Positions 1 to 6,743 of a stretch of DNA of 23,404 nt are shown here, piece after piece; the stretch's first letter is position 1; every line of letters starts with the position of its first letter. Made by a program: the position numbers and the translations under genes. Source of the stretch: CAYTTR01 sp964440805 (GTDB taxonomy: Bacteria; Acidobacteriota; Aminicenantia; Aminicenantales; Aminicenantaceae); contig CAYTTR010000039.1 in assembly GCA_964440805.1 (NCBI GenBank), forward strand, positions 1 through 23,404. The letters are read 5' to 3'. The notes beneath the pieces are model-generated. The model ran no database searches. It had not been told where the DNA came from and saw only the letters and a program-made list of their open reading frames with translations.

Positions 1-545
1 ATTCCTTACTGGAGAGATTCTTTAAAAAAGTGCCTAAGAAAAAATATAAGCTTTTAGCTTCGGTTGTTGTAATTATTTTTGGAGGAGTTCACCTCTGGAA
101 CTCCACTCATTCACTCTCGCTTGCCGCCCGTACCCGAGAACTGGGAATTAAGCAGGAGTTCGGTTTTTATCAATGGGAAAAAACAGATGATGGAAGACGG
201 TTTCGCTGGACTAAGAGTTGCGCCGGAATGGAGCTTGACATAGAGCAGGAGCTTATGGAGATAGCTTTGCTTGCTTCCCATCCCGATATAGAGAAAAGGC
301 CGGTAACGGTCAGAATTTATTTAGTGAAGGATTTTTTTAAAGAAAAGAGACTGCTGGATGAGCTTGTTTTGGAGCAAAGCATTTGGCAGACATATGGGTA
401 TTCGCTGCCGGAGGAAGGGGGGGAGAAGGCGATTCTTTTATTCAAGGTCAGCCGGACCTGGATCCCGCAGAAGCAGCACGGAACCCAGGATCCCCGCAGC
501 CTGGGCGTAGCCGTCGGTCAAATAAGATGGGGAGATGTTCCCTAA
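1..545 (+). CDS. C-terminal part of a membrane-anchored protein (5' end outside window)
   Basis: The reading frame is open from the first full codon, so this is probably the 3' part of a longer gene; a GTG at 30 is the only in-window start and has no ribosome binding site. One hydrophobic segment of about 17 residues follows a Lys-rich stretch (encoded around 48-105), and the remaining 140 or so residues look soluble. Near the end is a W-to-RTWIP segment followed by DPRSLGVAV. I associate that pattern loosely with C-terminal soluble domains after membrane parts of polysaccharide-related proteins, but from memory only and without a named family. A terminator about 125 bp downstream ends the transcript. 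No function is assigned. Confidence 0.6.
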   Translation, partial: SLLERFFKKVPKKKYKLLASVVVIIFGGVHLWNSTHSLSLAARTRELGIKQEFGFYQWEKTDDGRRFRWTKSCAGMELDIEQELMEIALLASHPDIEKRPVTVRIYLVKDFFKEKRLLDELVLEQSIWQTYGYSLPEEGGEKAILLFKVSRTWIPQKQHGTQDPRSLGVAVGQIRWGDVP

Positions 546-582
546 AATGACCTTAATGATGCTTCAGCAACCTTCCCTGAAG

Positions 583-645
583 TGAGTTAATGCGTTACTT
601 GCGTTGATTGCGTTATAAGCGTTACTCGCGTTAGTTGAGTTTAGA
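583..645. repeat. Nonamer tandem array, GCGTT-type
   Basis: Seven degenerate units follow one another with an exact 9-bp step. The best five are GCGTTACTT, GCGTTGATT, GCGTTATAA, GCGTTACTC and GCGTTAGTT (592-636). On the other strand each reads N4-AACGC, the same skeleton as the arrays near 10665, 11191 and 16403. It lies between the stop codon at 545 and the terminator at 671. Confidence 0.85.
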
Positions 646-670
646 AAGTTAAATCTGTTTTTATCATAGA

Positions 671-711
671 AGTGGCTTCCGGAGAAAGATTACGGAAGCC
701 ACTTTTTTTTT
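671..711 (+). terminator. Rho-independent terminator
   Basis: A perfect 11-bp stem, AGTGGCTTCCG (671-681) with CGGAAGCCACT (693-703), encloses an 11-nt loop and runs into nine consecutive T (703-711). It should end the transcript of the partial gene on the left and isolates the VanZ-like gene that starts at 766. Confidence 0.9.
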
Positions 712-765
712 AGGCGCTATTTTTATATCTTAAAGAAAGGACATTTGCTTATTTCTTGAAAGGCG

Positions 766-1986
766 ATGAAAAGACGGCTTCGGATTTTTCTTGACTGGTT
801 GTGGGTGGTTTTGGGTGCTCTTTCTATTTGGGCTTTGGTGCCTGTTGCCAGAAGTATTAATAGTTTTGTATCACGTAACTTTGGAAGAGATGCCTTTGTT
901 TACCTGGTTTATTTTGTTCTTGGGGCTGTTGTTGTTTTTTTGTTGTATGTTCTTATTTTCAGGTTAAAGGTTCATGCTTTTAAAAATTATTTCTGGCTGA
1001 TTGTGGTAGCTGTTTTGTATATTTATTGTATCAATAAGTTCCGAAGAGCGCCTGCAGAAACAGTTCATTTTTTGGAATACGGCTTGTTGGGGATTCTTCT
1101 TTTCCGGGCTTTAAGCCATAAGATAAATGATAAAAGCATTTACTTCACGGCTGCCTTGATTGCTGTTCTGGTGGGGATTGCGGATGAATTCATTCAGTGG
1201 ATAACTCCTGGGAGGTTTTGGGAATTCCGCGATGTAGGACTCAATGCTCTTTCCGGAAGTCTGGCCTTGTTCGGATTGTGGACGGTAGTAAATCCACGCC
1301 GGCTCTCAGGCAGGCTTTCACCTAAATCGGTCCGGCTTTTATGTTCTGTGCTGGCGGTCAGCCTTATTGCGCTGGGATTGTGTGCTTCCAATACTCCTGA
1401 GGTGGTGGCTGCTTATACGGATTATTTCCCGCGGCTTTCTTTTCTCAATCGTGAAGAGGCGATGAGTGAATTCGGTTATAAATACAAAGACCCGGAGATA
1501 GGAGTTTTTTTCTCCAGGTTGTCTATGGAAAAGATGGAGAAGGTGGATGAAGAAAAGGGAGAGGAATACGGACAGATTTTGACCGCTTATTCAAAAATTG
1601 ACTATCAGGATTTTTTGGAGAGATTTAATCCTGTTTCCAATCCATTTTTATATGAGGTGCGGATTCATATATTCAGGCGGGATACTTACTGGAGAAAGGG
1701 AAAAAGAGCTCCCGGAGAGGAAGAGAAGAAAGAGTGTTATTTTGTTGCTTATAAAGAAAATAGGATTTTAGAGAAATATTTTGGGAAGACTTTGGAAAAT
1801 TCTGTTTATAAGTGGGAAGAGGAAAAAGCGGAGGAGATTGAAAGATTGGTGGATAAAGATAAATTTTATGAAAGCCCGGTAAGCTCAGAACTCTTTACCA
1901 CCTTCACCTTGGGCCAGATGTGGCTTGCTGTCGGAGTCGTTTTGGTGGTGCTTTTTTTGTGGGGGACGTTCCCGGTTTTACTTTAG
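766..1986 (+). CDS. VanZ-like family membrane protein with an extra C-terminal domain
   Basis: The 406-residue protein has about seven hydrophobic segments in its first 210 residues and one more near 380-401. The VanZ-type signature is visible: His101 with EYG at 104-106, then DE at 140-141, Gln144, Arg150, Asp156 and Asn160. VanZ of enterococci gives low-level teicoplanin resistance; most homologues have no known role, and none is claimed here. Residues 215-375 form a charged, presumably extracytoplasmic region that I do not recognise and that is additional to the usual short VanZ protein. The start is supported by GAAAGG just upstream. The last eight residues (WGTFPVLL) and the stop lie inside the palindrome at 1962-1997, and the stop overlaps that of the convergent gene. 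Confidence 0.75.
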   Translation: MKRRLRIFLDWLWVVLGALSIWALVPVARSINSFVSRNFGRDAFVYLVYFVLGAVVVFLLYVLIFRLKVHAFKNYFWLIVVAVLYIYCINKFRRAPAETVHFLEYGLLGILLFRALSHKINDKSIYFTAALIAVLVGIADEFIQWITPGRFWEFRDVGLNALSGSLALFGLWTVVNPRRLSGRLSPKSVRLLCSVLAVSLIALGLCASNTPEVVAAYTDYFPRLSFLNREEAMSEFGYKYKDPEIGVFFSRLSMEKMEKVDEEKGEEYGQILTAYSKIDYQDFLERFNPVSNPFLYEVRIHIFRRDTYWRKGKRAPGEEEKKECYFVAYKENRILEKYFGKTLENSVYKWEEEKAEEIERLVDKDKFYESPVSSELFTTFTLGQMWLAVGVVLVVLFLWGTFPVLL

Positions 1987-1997
1987 GGAGCGTCCCC
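1962..1997. repeat. Palindromic element copy A, at convergent gene ends
   Basis: GGGGACGTTCCC (1962-1973) pairs with GGGAGCGTCCCC (1986-1997) as a 12-bp stem with one G-T wobble and a 12-nt loop. The stop codons of both convergent genes, TAG at 1984-1986 (+) and TAA at 1985-1983 (-), fall in the loop and at its edge. It is the most compact copy of the GGGGACGTTCCCC family. There is no flanking T-run in either direction, so a simple intrinsic terminator is doubtful. Confidence 0.8.
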
Positions 1998-4148
1998 GGA
2001 TTTAGGGGGGCCTTCCACTTTGTCGCGGCGGATAAGGGAGACGGCGTATTCGTAGGTGCGGTCCGGGGAGATGCCGAGGTCGAGGTACCGGTTTGAGAAG
2101 CTGATGAAATTGGGGGAGCCGATAGAGCCTTGAACAGCCGCATCGCCCTTAAAAATCCTCTTGCTTTTAACAAGCTGATAAGAGCTTTCTGGATTGGAGC
2201 TATCCCTGCGGTAAATTCCGTAAGCGCTGAATTTACTTATATCCGCTATTTTCGAGTTATCTTTCCAGGTTACTAAATTAAGCTCCTGCGCCTCGCTTCC
2301 GGAACCGTTCTCCAGTCTTTCCACCCGGATGTTCTGAGGAGGAAAGGGAAGGTTATCGATTTCGCTGAACCAGGATTCAGCCATCAACTGATAGCCTTTT
2401 TCGCTGGGGTGAACATTGTCCTCGCTTAGAAGAGAAGTCCAGCCCCCATCCTCCTGGGGATAATTAAAAAAGATTTCAAAGAGATCAATCAGGGGCACCC
2501 TTTCATTTTTGGCAATATCCCGGATTCTCCGGTTGAGTTCATAGATTCGTTCTTTGTAATATATTATTCCCCAGCGCCAGTCATTGCGGGGGATAATTGT
2601 GGCCAACAAGATTAAAACCCCGTAATTTTTAGCTTTCCTGACCATTTCTCTTATATTGAATTCAGAGGTATCGGTCGATATTTCGTGGAAAATGATATCG
2701 TTTGTGCCTTCCTTTAAAAGAAGATACTGGGAGGAATAGGTGGTCAGGACATCATCGAACCGTGACAGGCCATTGGGAGTAGTTTCTCCGAGCCGGCCCT
2801 CGTTTATAATTTCTGTATCGCCGTAATGCTGATCCATGATTTCATCTAAGCGGGGAATATAGCCCAGCTCAGGGGCCGGATGGTAGTCGAGGTAGCCGTA
2901 GGTAATGCTGTCGCCGAAGGCAGTGTAATGGTTTTCTTCAAGGAGAGAATTGACGGCGATAGGTGGGGCTTGGGCGGCAGTAGAAGAGGACGAGAGGGGA
3001 GGGGGGTCTTTTTTATTTTTATGTGGAAATAGCTCAGAGAGAGTGAGCTTAAGGGACAAAATTTCATCCCCGCATTGAAGCAGGAGTGCTATTTGGTCAA
3101 AGGAAGCAGTGAGCCGGGGGATGATAGAGGAAGTTTCGGTCTGAAAGATTTCTGCAGGTGAGCTCCACTGGCCTTCAAGCAGGTAGGAAGCCAGGACTAC
3201 TTGCTTTCCCGGCTGAGGCTGGCTCCAAGCGACAACAGGGATAGTCTCTGAAACGAAGGTGAGAGAAGGAAAAAGATCTCCCCTTGAATTGTCAGTGATT
3301 TTTTTTATAGCTGACCAGCCGGAGCCGTCCTGAAAGCAGTAGAAAATTTCATAGTTACTTCCGTCATAGCCTGACCAAACCAGCCAGAGCCGGCCGTTTC
3401 CGTCTATTCCGGCCTGGGGAAGGATGTCGGGGAAGGGATTCTCGCTTGTAAGATTGGTGGGATTTGACCAGGATAGGCCGTTGTAAGTGAGGCAGAAGAT
3501 GTCGTCGCCTTGGCCTTTTTTTCCTGTCCAGAAAATCCAAACCTGGTTTAAATTGTCCACTATAATTTTTGGGCTGGACGCCTCTGTAATTGATGAATAG
3601 TTTATCCGCCAGCTTTGTTGGCTTAGGTCATCATTTATTTTAGTTACTTTTAGGGTGCACTCGCCTCTGCTGTAATCCAGCCAGGCAAGCCAGGGATTGT
3701 TGTTCAGGTCGAAATAAAGGCTGGGGGATAGGATTGTCTCTGAGGAAGCAATCAGAGTCCTGGAGACAAGGCTTAAGCATTGGTTATTGATTCGGCCGTA
3801 ATATATTTCACTTTTTTCTCCTGTTTCTTCCACCCAGGCGGCCCAGAGATTGCCGAGCCTGTCTTTTTTTAAGATTAAGGTGGAGACGAAATTGTTTAAA
3901 GGAAGGGCTGAAGTTGAAGATAAGCCTTCAATTTTATTTTGCGAAGCTGACCGCAGCTCGCCAAAGGCAGTGTTATAAAGAAAGAAAATATTTCCGTCAG
4001 GGAGAAAAAGAGGATTAGAAGCTTTTCCTTGGATTGACTTTTCTGGGATAGTTTTTCCATGAATGATTTTTTCCCTGTTTTTTTCTTGAGGAAAGGAAAG
4101 ATGGGCCGCAGCAATAAATAGAAAGAGCAAACAAAGGGCTTTCTTCAT
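1983..4148 (-). CDS. Secreted beta-propeller / SGNH (GDSL) hydrolase
   Basis: A signal peptide (about 1-20) opens the 721-residue protein. Residues 45-370 contain at least five propeller-like repeats about 50 residues apart, each with a hydrophobic W-x-x-W strand (LWAAW, PWLAW, VWIFW, LWLVW, VVAW). A Pro/Ser-rich linker (380-396) leads to an SGNH hydrolase domain (407-595). It has all four blocks: GDS with nucleophile Ser414, Gly451, GTND with Asn483, and the DNVH dyad Asp577/His580. Residues 603-710 look like a fibronectin III-type domain. The enzyme probably removes acyl or acetyl groups from an extracellular glycan or lipid; the substrate is unknown. No strong Shine-Dalgarno is seen. The C-terminal SGDAP is encoded by the palindrome at 1962-1997. 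Confidence 0.85.
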   Translation of the reverse strand: MKKALCLLFLFIAAAHLSFPQEKNREKIIHGKTIPEKSIQGKASNPLFLPDGNIFFLYNTAFGELRSASQNKIEGLSSTSALPLNNFVSTLILKKDRLGNLWAAWVEETGEKSEIYYGRINNQCLSLVSRTLIASSETILSPSLYFDLNNNPWLAWLDYSRGECTLKVTKINDDLSQQSWRINYSSITEASSPKIIVDNLNQVWIFWTGKKGQGDDIFCLTYNGLSWSNPTNLTSENPFPDILPQAGIDGNGRLWLVWSGYDGSNYEIFYCFQDGSGWSAIKKITDNSRGDLFPSLTFVSETIPVVAWSQPQPGKQVVLASYLLEGQWSSPAEIFQTETSSIIPRLTASFDQIALLLQCGDEILSLKLTLSELFPHKNKKDPPPLSSSSTAAQAPPIAVNSLLEENHYTAFGDSITYGYLDYHPAPELGYIPRLDEIMDQHYGDTEIINEGRLGETTPNGLSRFDDVLTTYSSQYLLLKEGTNDIIFHEISTDTSEFNIREMVRKAKNYGVLILLATIIPRNDWRWGIIYYKERIYELNRRIRDIAKNERVPLIDLFEIFFNYPQEDGGWTSLLSEDNVHPSEKGYQLMAESWFSEIDNLPFPPQNIRVERLENGSGSEAQELNLVTWKDNSKIADISKFSAYGIYRRDSSNPESSYQLVKSKRIFKGDAAVQGSIGSPNFISFSNRYLDLGISPDRTYEYAVSLIRRDKVEGPPKSGDAP

Positions 4149-4168
4149 TTATTTAACCAACAGCAAAC

Positions 4169-4197
4169 ATTCTATTGCTTCCTCCCCCAAATTTCAA
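4169..4197 (-). promoter_or_regulatory. Sigma70-type promoter for the propeller/SGNH gene
   Basis: On the minus strand TTGAAA (4197-4192) and TAGAAT (4174-4169) are separated by exactly 17 bp. The start codon at 4148 would lie about 14 nt from the predicted transcription start, which fits the lack of a clear ribosome binding site. Confidence 0.55.
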
Positions 4198-4202
4198 CTA
4201 AA

Positions 4203-4271
4203 AGAGAGGGGGACGTTCCCCAAAGGGACACCTCTTTCCCTGGAGAGAAGGGAAGCGTCCTCCCTTTTTTT
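4203..4271. repeat. Palindromic element copy B
   Basis: The left arm GGGGGACGTTCCC (4209-4221) pairs with the right arm GGGAAGCGTCTCCC (4251-4264) with one bulge, and seven T follow (4265-4271). The inner sequence contains the family extension AAAGGGACACC. As RNA read rightward it would be a hairpin plus U-run, able to block antisense transcription from the left, and it sits directly before the -35 box at 4273. Confidence 0.75.
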
Positions 4272-4272
4272 A

Positions 4273-4301
4273 TTGACAAGAGGCAGGGGAATTAGTATAG
4301 T
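4273..4301 (+). promoter_or_regulatory. Near-consensus sigma70 promoter of the ORP-like operon
   Basis: TTGACA (4273-4278), a 17-bp spacer and TATAGT (4296-4301), one mismatch from consensus in total. The predicted start of transcription is near 4308, immediately before the 19-bp operator-like palindrome, leaving a leader of about 108 nt to the ATG at 4416. Confidence 0.8.
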
Positions 4302-4309
4302 TATATCTA

Positions 4310-4328
4310 AATGAAAATGATTTTCATT
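4310..4328. promoter_or_regulatory. Fur-family operator-like palindrome
   Basis: AATGAAAAT and ATTTTCATT form a perfect 9-1-9 inverted repeat around G4319. Its core TGAAAAT-G-ATTTTCA matches the 7-1-7 Fur box model TGATAAT-N-ATTATCA at 12 of 14 positions. It covers about +3 to +21 of the predicted transcript, where a bound repressor would block RNA polymerase. Downstream genes are metal- and iron-sulfur-related, which fits metal-dependent control. Other Fur-family members (Zur, Mur, PerR) have related boxes, so the metal is not decided. Confidence 0.6.
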
Positions 4329-4415
4329 ATCATAAAAGACGGAACCAGAAGGGATGACTGTTCAGCGTCCCTTAAGGTGTGATCAAATAATCGAAAACTC
4401 AGGAGGTAAATTAAA

Positions 4416-5114
4416 ATGAAAGTTGCTATTTCAACTGATCATGATTTTGTTTCCGCTCATTTTGGTAGGTGTCAATCGTATACCATTGTCGAAATAAAGG
4501 ACGGAGAGGTAGTGAGCAAGGAAGAAATCCCCAATCCAGGCCACCGGCCTGGTTTTCTTCCCCAGTTTCTGGCTGAAAGGGAAGTGGAGTGTATTATTGC
4601 CGGAGGCATGGGGCCTCGTGCCCAGGCATTGTTTGCCGGAAAGAACATCCAAACTGTTATCGGCGTCCAGGGTCAAGTAGAAGAGGTCATAGAAAAATTC
4701 GCCAGAAATGAGCTTGAAGCCGGCGACGATCTCTGCGGCCACAAGCATGAAGAAAAAGAAGAAGGTGCAAACCATCACGCTGACGCTCGACCTTCCTCCG
4801 GTAAAATCTGTATCACAGCCAAAGGAGATTCACTCGACTCAAAGGTTGACCCCAGGTTTGGCCGGGCGGTCTATTTTCATATCTATGATCCTCAGAAAGA
4901 AGAGTGGGAAGTTTTGGTCAATGAAAACATAGAAGCTGCCCATGGTGCAGGAGTCCAGTCAGCTCAGTTAACAGCTGGAAGAAATGTGGCGGTTGTTCTG
5001 ACCGGCGAATGCGGTCCCAATGCAGAGAGAATTCTTTCTGCTGCGGGAGTAAAAATCATTACCGGCACAACCGGAACCGTTAAAGAAGCATTAAGCAACT
5101 ATTTAAATTCTTAG
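4416..5114 (+). CDS. Tandem NifX/NafY-type (dinitrogenase FeMo-cofactor biosynthesis family) protein
   Basis: Two copies of the about 100-residue NifX/NifB-C-terminal fold are joined: residues 1-105 and 129-232. Each begins with a KVAIS/KICIT strand and carries an FGR motif (16-18 and 148-150) followed by an aromatic strand, and each ends with a GxxG...VxEhh helix. The linker is unusually rich in possible metal ligands: Cys107, His109, His111, His120, His121. Proteins of this fold bind metal clusters such as FeMo-co precursors or, in Desulfovibrio orange protein, a Mo-Cu sulfide cluster. No nitrogenase genes are seen here, so a nitrogenase role is not supported. A strong AGGAGGT precedes the ATG. 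First gene of the operon under the Fur-like box. Confidence 0.85.
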   Translation: MKVAISTDHDFVSAHFGRCQSYTIVEIKDGEVVSKEEIPNPGHRPGFLPQFLAEREVECIIAGGMGPRAQALFAGKNIQTVIGVQGQVEEVIEKFARNELEAGDDLCGHKHEEKEEGANHHADARPSSGKICITAKGDSLDSKVDPRFGRAVYFHIYDPQKEEWEVLVNENIEAAHGAGVQSAQLTAGRNVAVVLTGECGPNAERILSAAGVKIITGTTGTVKEALSNYLNS

Positions 5115-5161
5115 GATTAAAAATGGGACAGTTTACCTGTTTACCTATTTTTTTGCCAAAG

Positions 5162-5251
5162 ATGACTGACAAACCAGACAAACCAGACAAACCAGACAAA
5201 CCAGACAAACCAGACAAACCAGACAAACTAAATAAACTAAATAAACTAAAT
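5162..5251. repeat. Nonamer tandem array, AAACCAGAC/AAACTAAAT
   Basis: Six exact copies of AAACCAGAC (5171-5224) change without loss of phase into three exact copies of AAACTAAAT (5225-5251); a degenerate unit ends in GAC at 5162-5170. The array fills most of the gap between two operon genes and ends just before the AAGGAG ribosome binding site of the CGGC gene. The switch of the last five bases while AAAC stays fixed is direct evidence for an AAAC-N5 unit. Confidence 0.9.
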
Positions 5252-5269
5252 AGATTCTAAGGAGATTTC

Positions 5270-5713
5270 ATGAAAAAAATCGGCATTATAATCTGCGGCC
5301 GCTATCAGGAATGTGGCGGAGGTAAATGTTTCCGTGCCATAAGTGAAAGAAAAGGTGGCTTTGCCCGCTATCCCAAGGATGAACAGGTTGAAGTAGTCGG
5401 CTATTCCTATTGCGGTGGCTGTCCTGGTGGCAATATCGAGTATGTTCCTGCAGAGATGAAGAAAAACGGAGCTGAAGTCATTCACTTGGCCACAGGCCTG
5501 GTGGTTGGTTACCCTCCCTGTCCCCGCATCAGGCAGTTTAAGGAATTCATCGAGAGCTATTATCAGATTCCTGTGGTCGTAGGAACCCATCCCATTCCCC
5601 TGAAATACATGAAAGCTCATCAAAAGATTTCTTTTTGGAAGAAAACGAAAATGGAGGAGCTGGCCAGAGACTTGATGAATGAAGATGAAAAAACAATGGG
5701 ATCTTATAATTAA
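5270..5713 (+). CDS. CGGC domain protein (putative metal-binding)
   Basis: This 147-residue protein begins with a KKIGIIICG strand and has the Cys pattern typical of CGGC-domain proteins: Cys9, Cys15 and Cys20 in an ECGGGKC context, then YCGGCPG with Cys48 and Cys51, and PPCPR with Cys84. His71 and His107 are further candidate ligands. The family is thought to bind metal through these cysteines but has no assigned biochemical role. The start follows AAGGAGATTTC. Its position after a NifX-like protein and before ferredoxin ATPases suggests a part in metal-cluster handling (inference). Confidence 0.85.
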   Translation: MKKIGIIICGRYQECGGGKCFRAISERKGGFARYPKDEQVEVVGYSYCGGCPGGNIEYVPAEMKKNGAEVIHLATGLVVGYPPCPRIRQFKEFIESYYQIPVVVGTHPIPLKYMKAHQKISFWKKTKMEELARDLMNEDEKTMGSYN

Positions 5714-5782
5714 AAAATCTAAAAAATTAAAAGACAAGAAAAAAAATAGGTACAATTTGTAGATTTACATAATTCTTAAAGG

Positions 5783-5802
5783 TTGAGGGCAAAAGCCCTT
5801 AA
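5783..5802 (+). promoter_or_regulatory. Hairpin directly before the zinc-ribbon gene's ribosome binding site
   Basis: TTGAGGGC and GCCCTTAA pair around an AAAA loop as an 8-bp stem with one G-U. The Shine-Dalgarno GGAGGG begins at once after it (5803). It could be an mRNA processing or stabilising element inside the operon; no T-run follows, so it is not a terminator. Confidence 0.5.
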
Positions 5803-5812
5803 GGAGGGAAAA

Positions 5813-6028
5813 ATGCCTAATGGACAAGGACAAGGCGGAAGAGGAGCTTCTGGTGGAGGAGCTGGCCGTGGAGCTGGCGGAGGCCGCGGACGCGGCGGTG
5901 GCAGAGGAACCGGACCTGGCGGAAGTTGTGTTTGCCCCTCCTGTGGAAAGAAGGTTCCGCATGAAAGAGGAGTTCCTTGTTATAAGAAAAAGTGCCCTGA
6001 ATGCGGCACCCCCATGGTCCGTGGATAA
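5813..6028 (+). CDS. Small Gly/Arg-rich protein with C-terminal zinc ribbon
   Basis: I choose the ATG at 5813 rather than 5783 because AAGGAGGG lies just before it and the hairpin at 5783-5802 would otherwise be coding. The 71-residue product has a low-complexity Gly/Arg/Gln tail (1-38) and a compact Cys cluster: Cys39, Cys41 and Cys44, then Cys56, Cys61 and Cys64, forming CPSC and CPEC knuckles. The fold is probably a zinc ribbon or rubredoxin-like site; the GR-rich tail could bind nucleic acid. The stop overlaps the GTG start of the next gene (GTGGATAA). Function unknown. Confidence 0.75.
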   Translation: MPNGQGQGGRGASGGGAGRGAGGGRGRGGGRGTGPGGSCVCPSCGKKVPHERGVPCYKKKCPECGTPMVRG

Positions 6029-6743
6029 AAGCGAGCTGGAACTCATCATTCTCTACGACAATAATCCAGGAGACCCTCAATTTCAGACTGATTGGGGTTT
6101 TTCCTGTTTTGTTTCCGGCCTGGGAAAAACGATTCTTTTCGATACCGGCACTAAGGGGAAAATTCTTATTTCAAATATGGAGAAGGCTGGAATTTCTCCC
6201 GGAGAGCTCCAGGTTGTAGTGCTTTCCCATTTCCACCGGGATCATACGGGCGGTTTAGGTGCGCTTCTGACGATTAATTCTCAGCTTGAAGTCTGGCTTC
6301 CCGGCTTTTTCCCTCAGGATTTTAAGCACGGAATTTGGGCCAAAGGGGGCAGAGTAAAAGAAGTGACCTCGGCTGAAAAGATTTTCTCTAATGCTTATAC
6401 TACCGGAGTTGTTGAAGGCTGGATTAGGGAACAGTCGCTTGTTCTGGATACAGGGGAAGGCCTTGTTCTTATTACTGGATGTGCCCATTCCCGGATTGTT
6501 AAAATCCTCGAGAGAGTTAAAGAGCAGTTCAGGAAGGATATTTATTTGGCCATGGGCGGTTTTCATCTGGCAGGGTTTGAAAAAAATGAAATAAGAGAGA
6601 TTCTGGGCCGGTTCAGGGAGTTTGGAGTTAAAAAAACAGCTCCCTCTCATTGCACAGGCGGCGAAGCCAGGGCCCTTTTTGAGGAAGAATATGGAGATGA
6701 TTTTTTTGCGCTCGGAGTGGGTAAGAGGCTGAAAATACCATGA
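6021..6743 (+). CDS. MBL-fold metallo-hydrolase, DHPS-like (MptA-type) subgroup
   Basis: The frame is open upstream to 5820, but homologues of this subgroup begin close to the LIILYDNNPGD strand. I therefore place the start at GTG 6021, overlapping the zinc-ribbon stop by eight bases, with translational coupling instead of a visible ribosome binding site. The 240-residue protein has the metal motif HxHxDH at His70, His72, Asp74, His75, then GCAH with His156, GGFH with His181 and SHCTGG with His209. Relatives are annotated as dihydropteroate-synthase-like or pterin-phosphate MBL enzymes. An MBL gene also accompanies the MinD-type ATPases in the Desulfovibrio ORP cluster. Its stop overlaps the next ATG (ATGA). 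Confidence 0.85.
   Translation: MDKSELELIILYDNNPGDPQFQTDWGFSCFVSGLGKTILFDTGTKGKILISNMEKAGISPGELQVVVLSHFHRDHTGGLGALLTINSQLEVWLPGFFPQDFKHGIWAKGGRVKEVTSAEKIFSNAYTTGVVEGWIREQSLVLDTGEGLVLITGCAHSRIVKILERVKEQFRKDIYLAMGGFHLAGFEKNEIREILGRFREFGVKKTAPSHCTGGEARALFEEEYGDDFFALGVGKRLKIP

Noticed and set aside
5162..5251. CRISPR array or plasmid-type iterons.
   Set aside because: Units are 9 bp with no spacers and no cas genes. No rep gene or AT-rich origin is nearby, and such arrays occur throughout the window.
5820..6020. Frame open upstream of the MBL gene, coding for an acidic Ala/Glu-rich stretch, possibly overlapping dual coding.
   Set aside because: The zinc-ribbon gene in the other frame has a good ribosome binding site and conserved Cys knuckles. 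The acidic stretch is low complexity, probably a by-product of GC-rich Gly/Arg codons, and MBL relatives begin near 6021.
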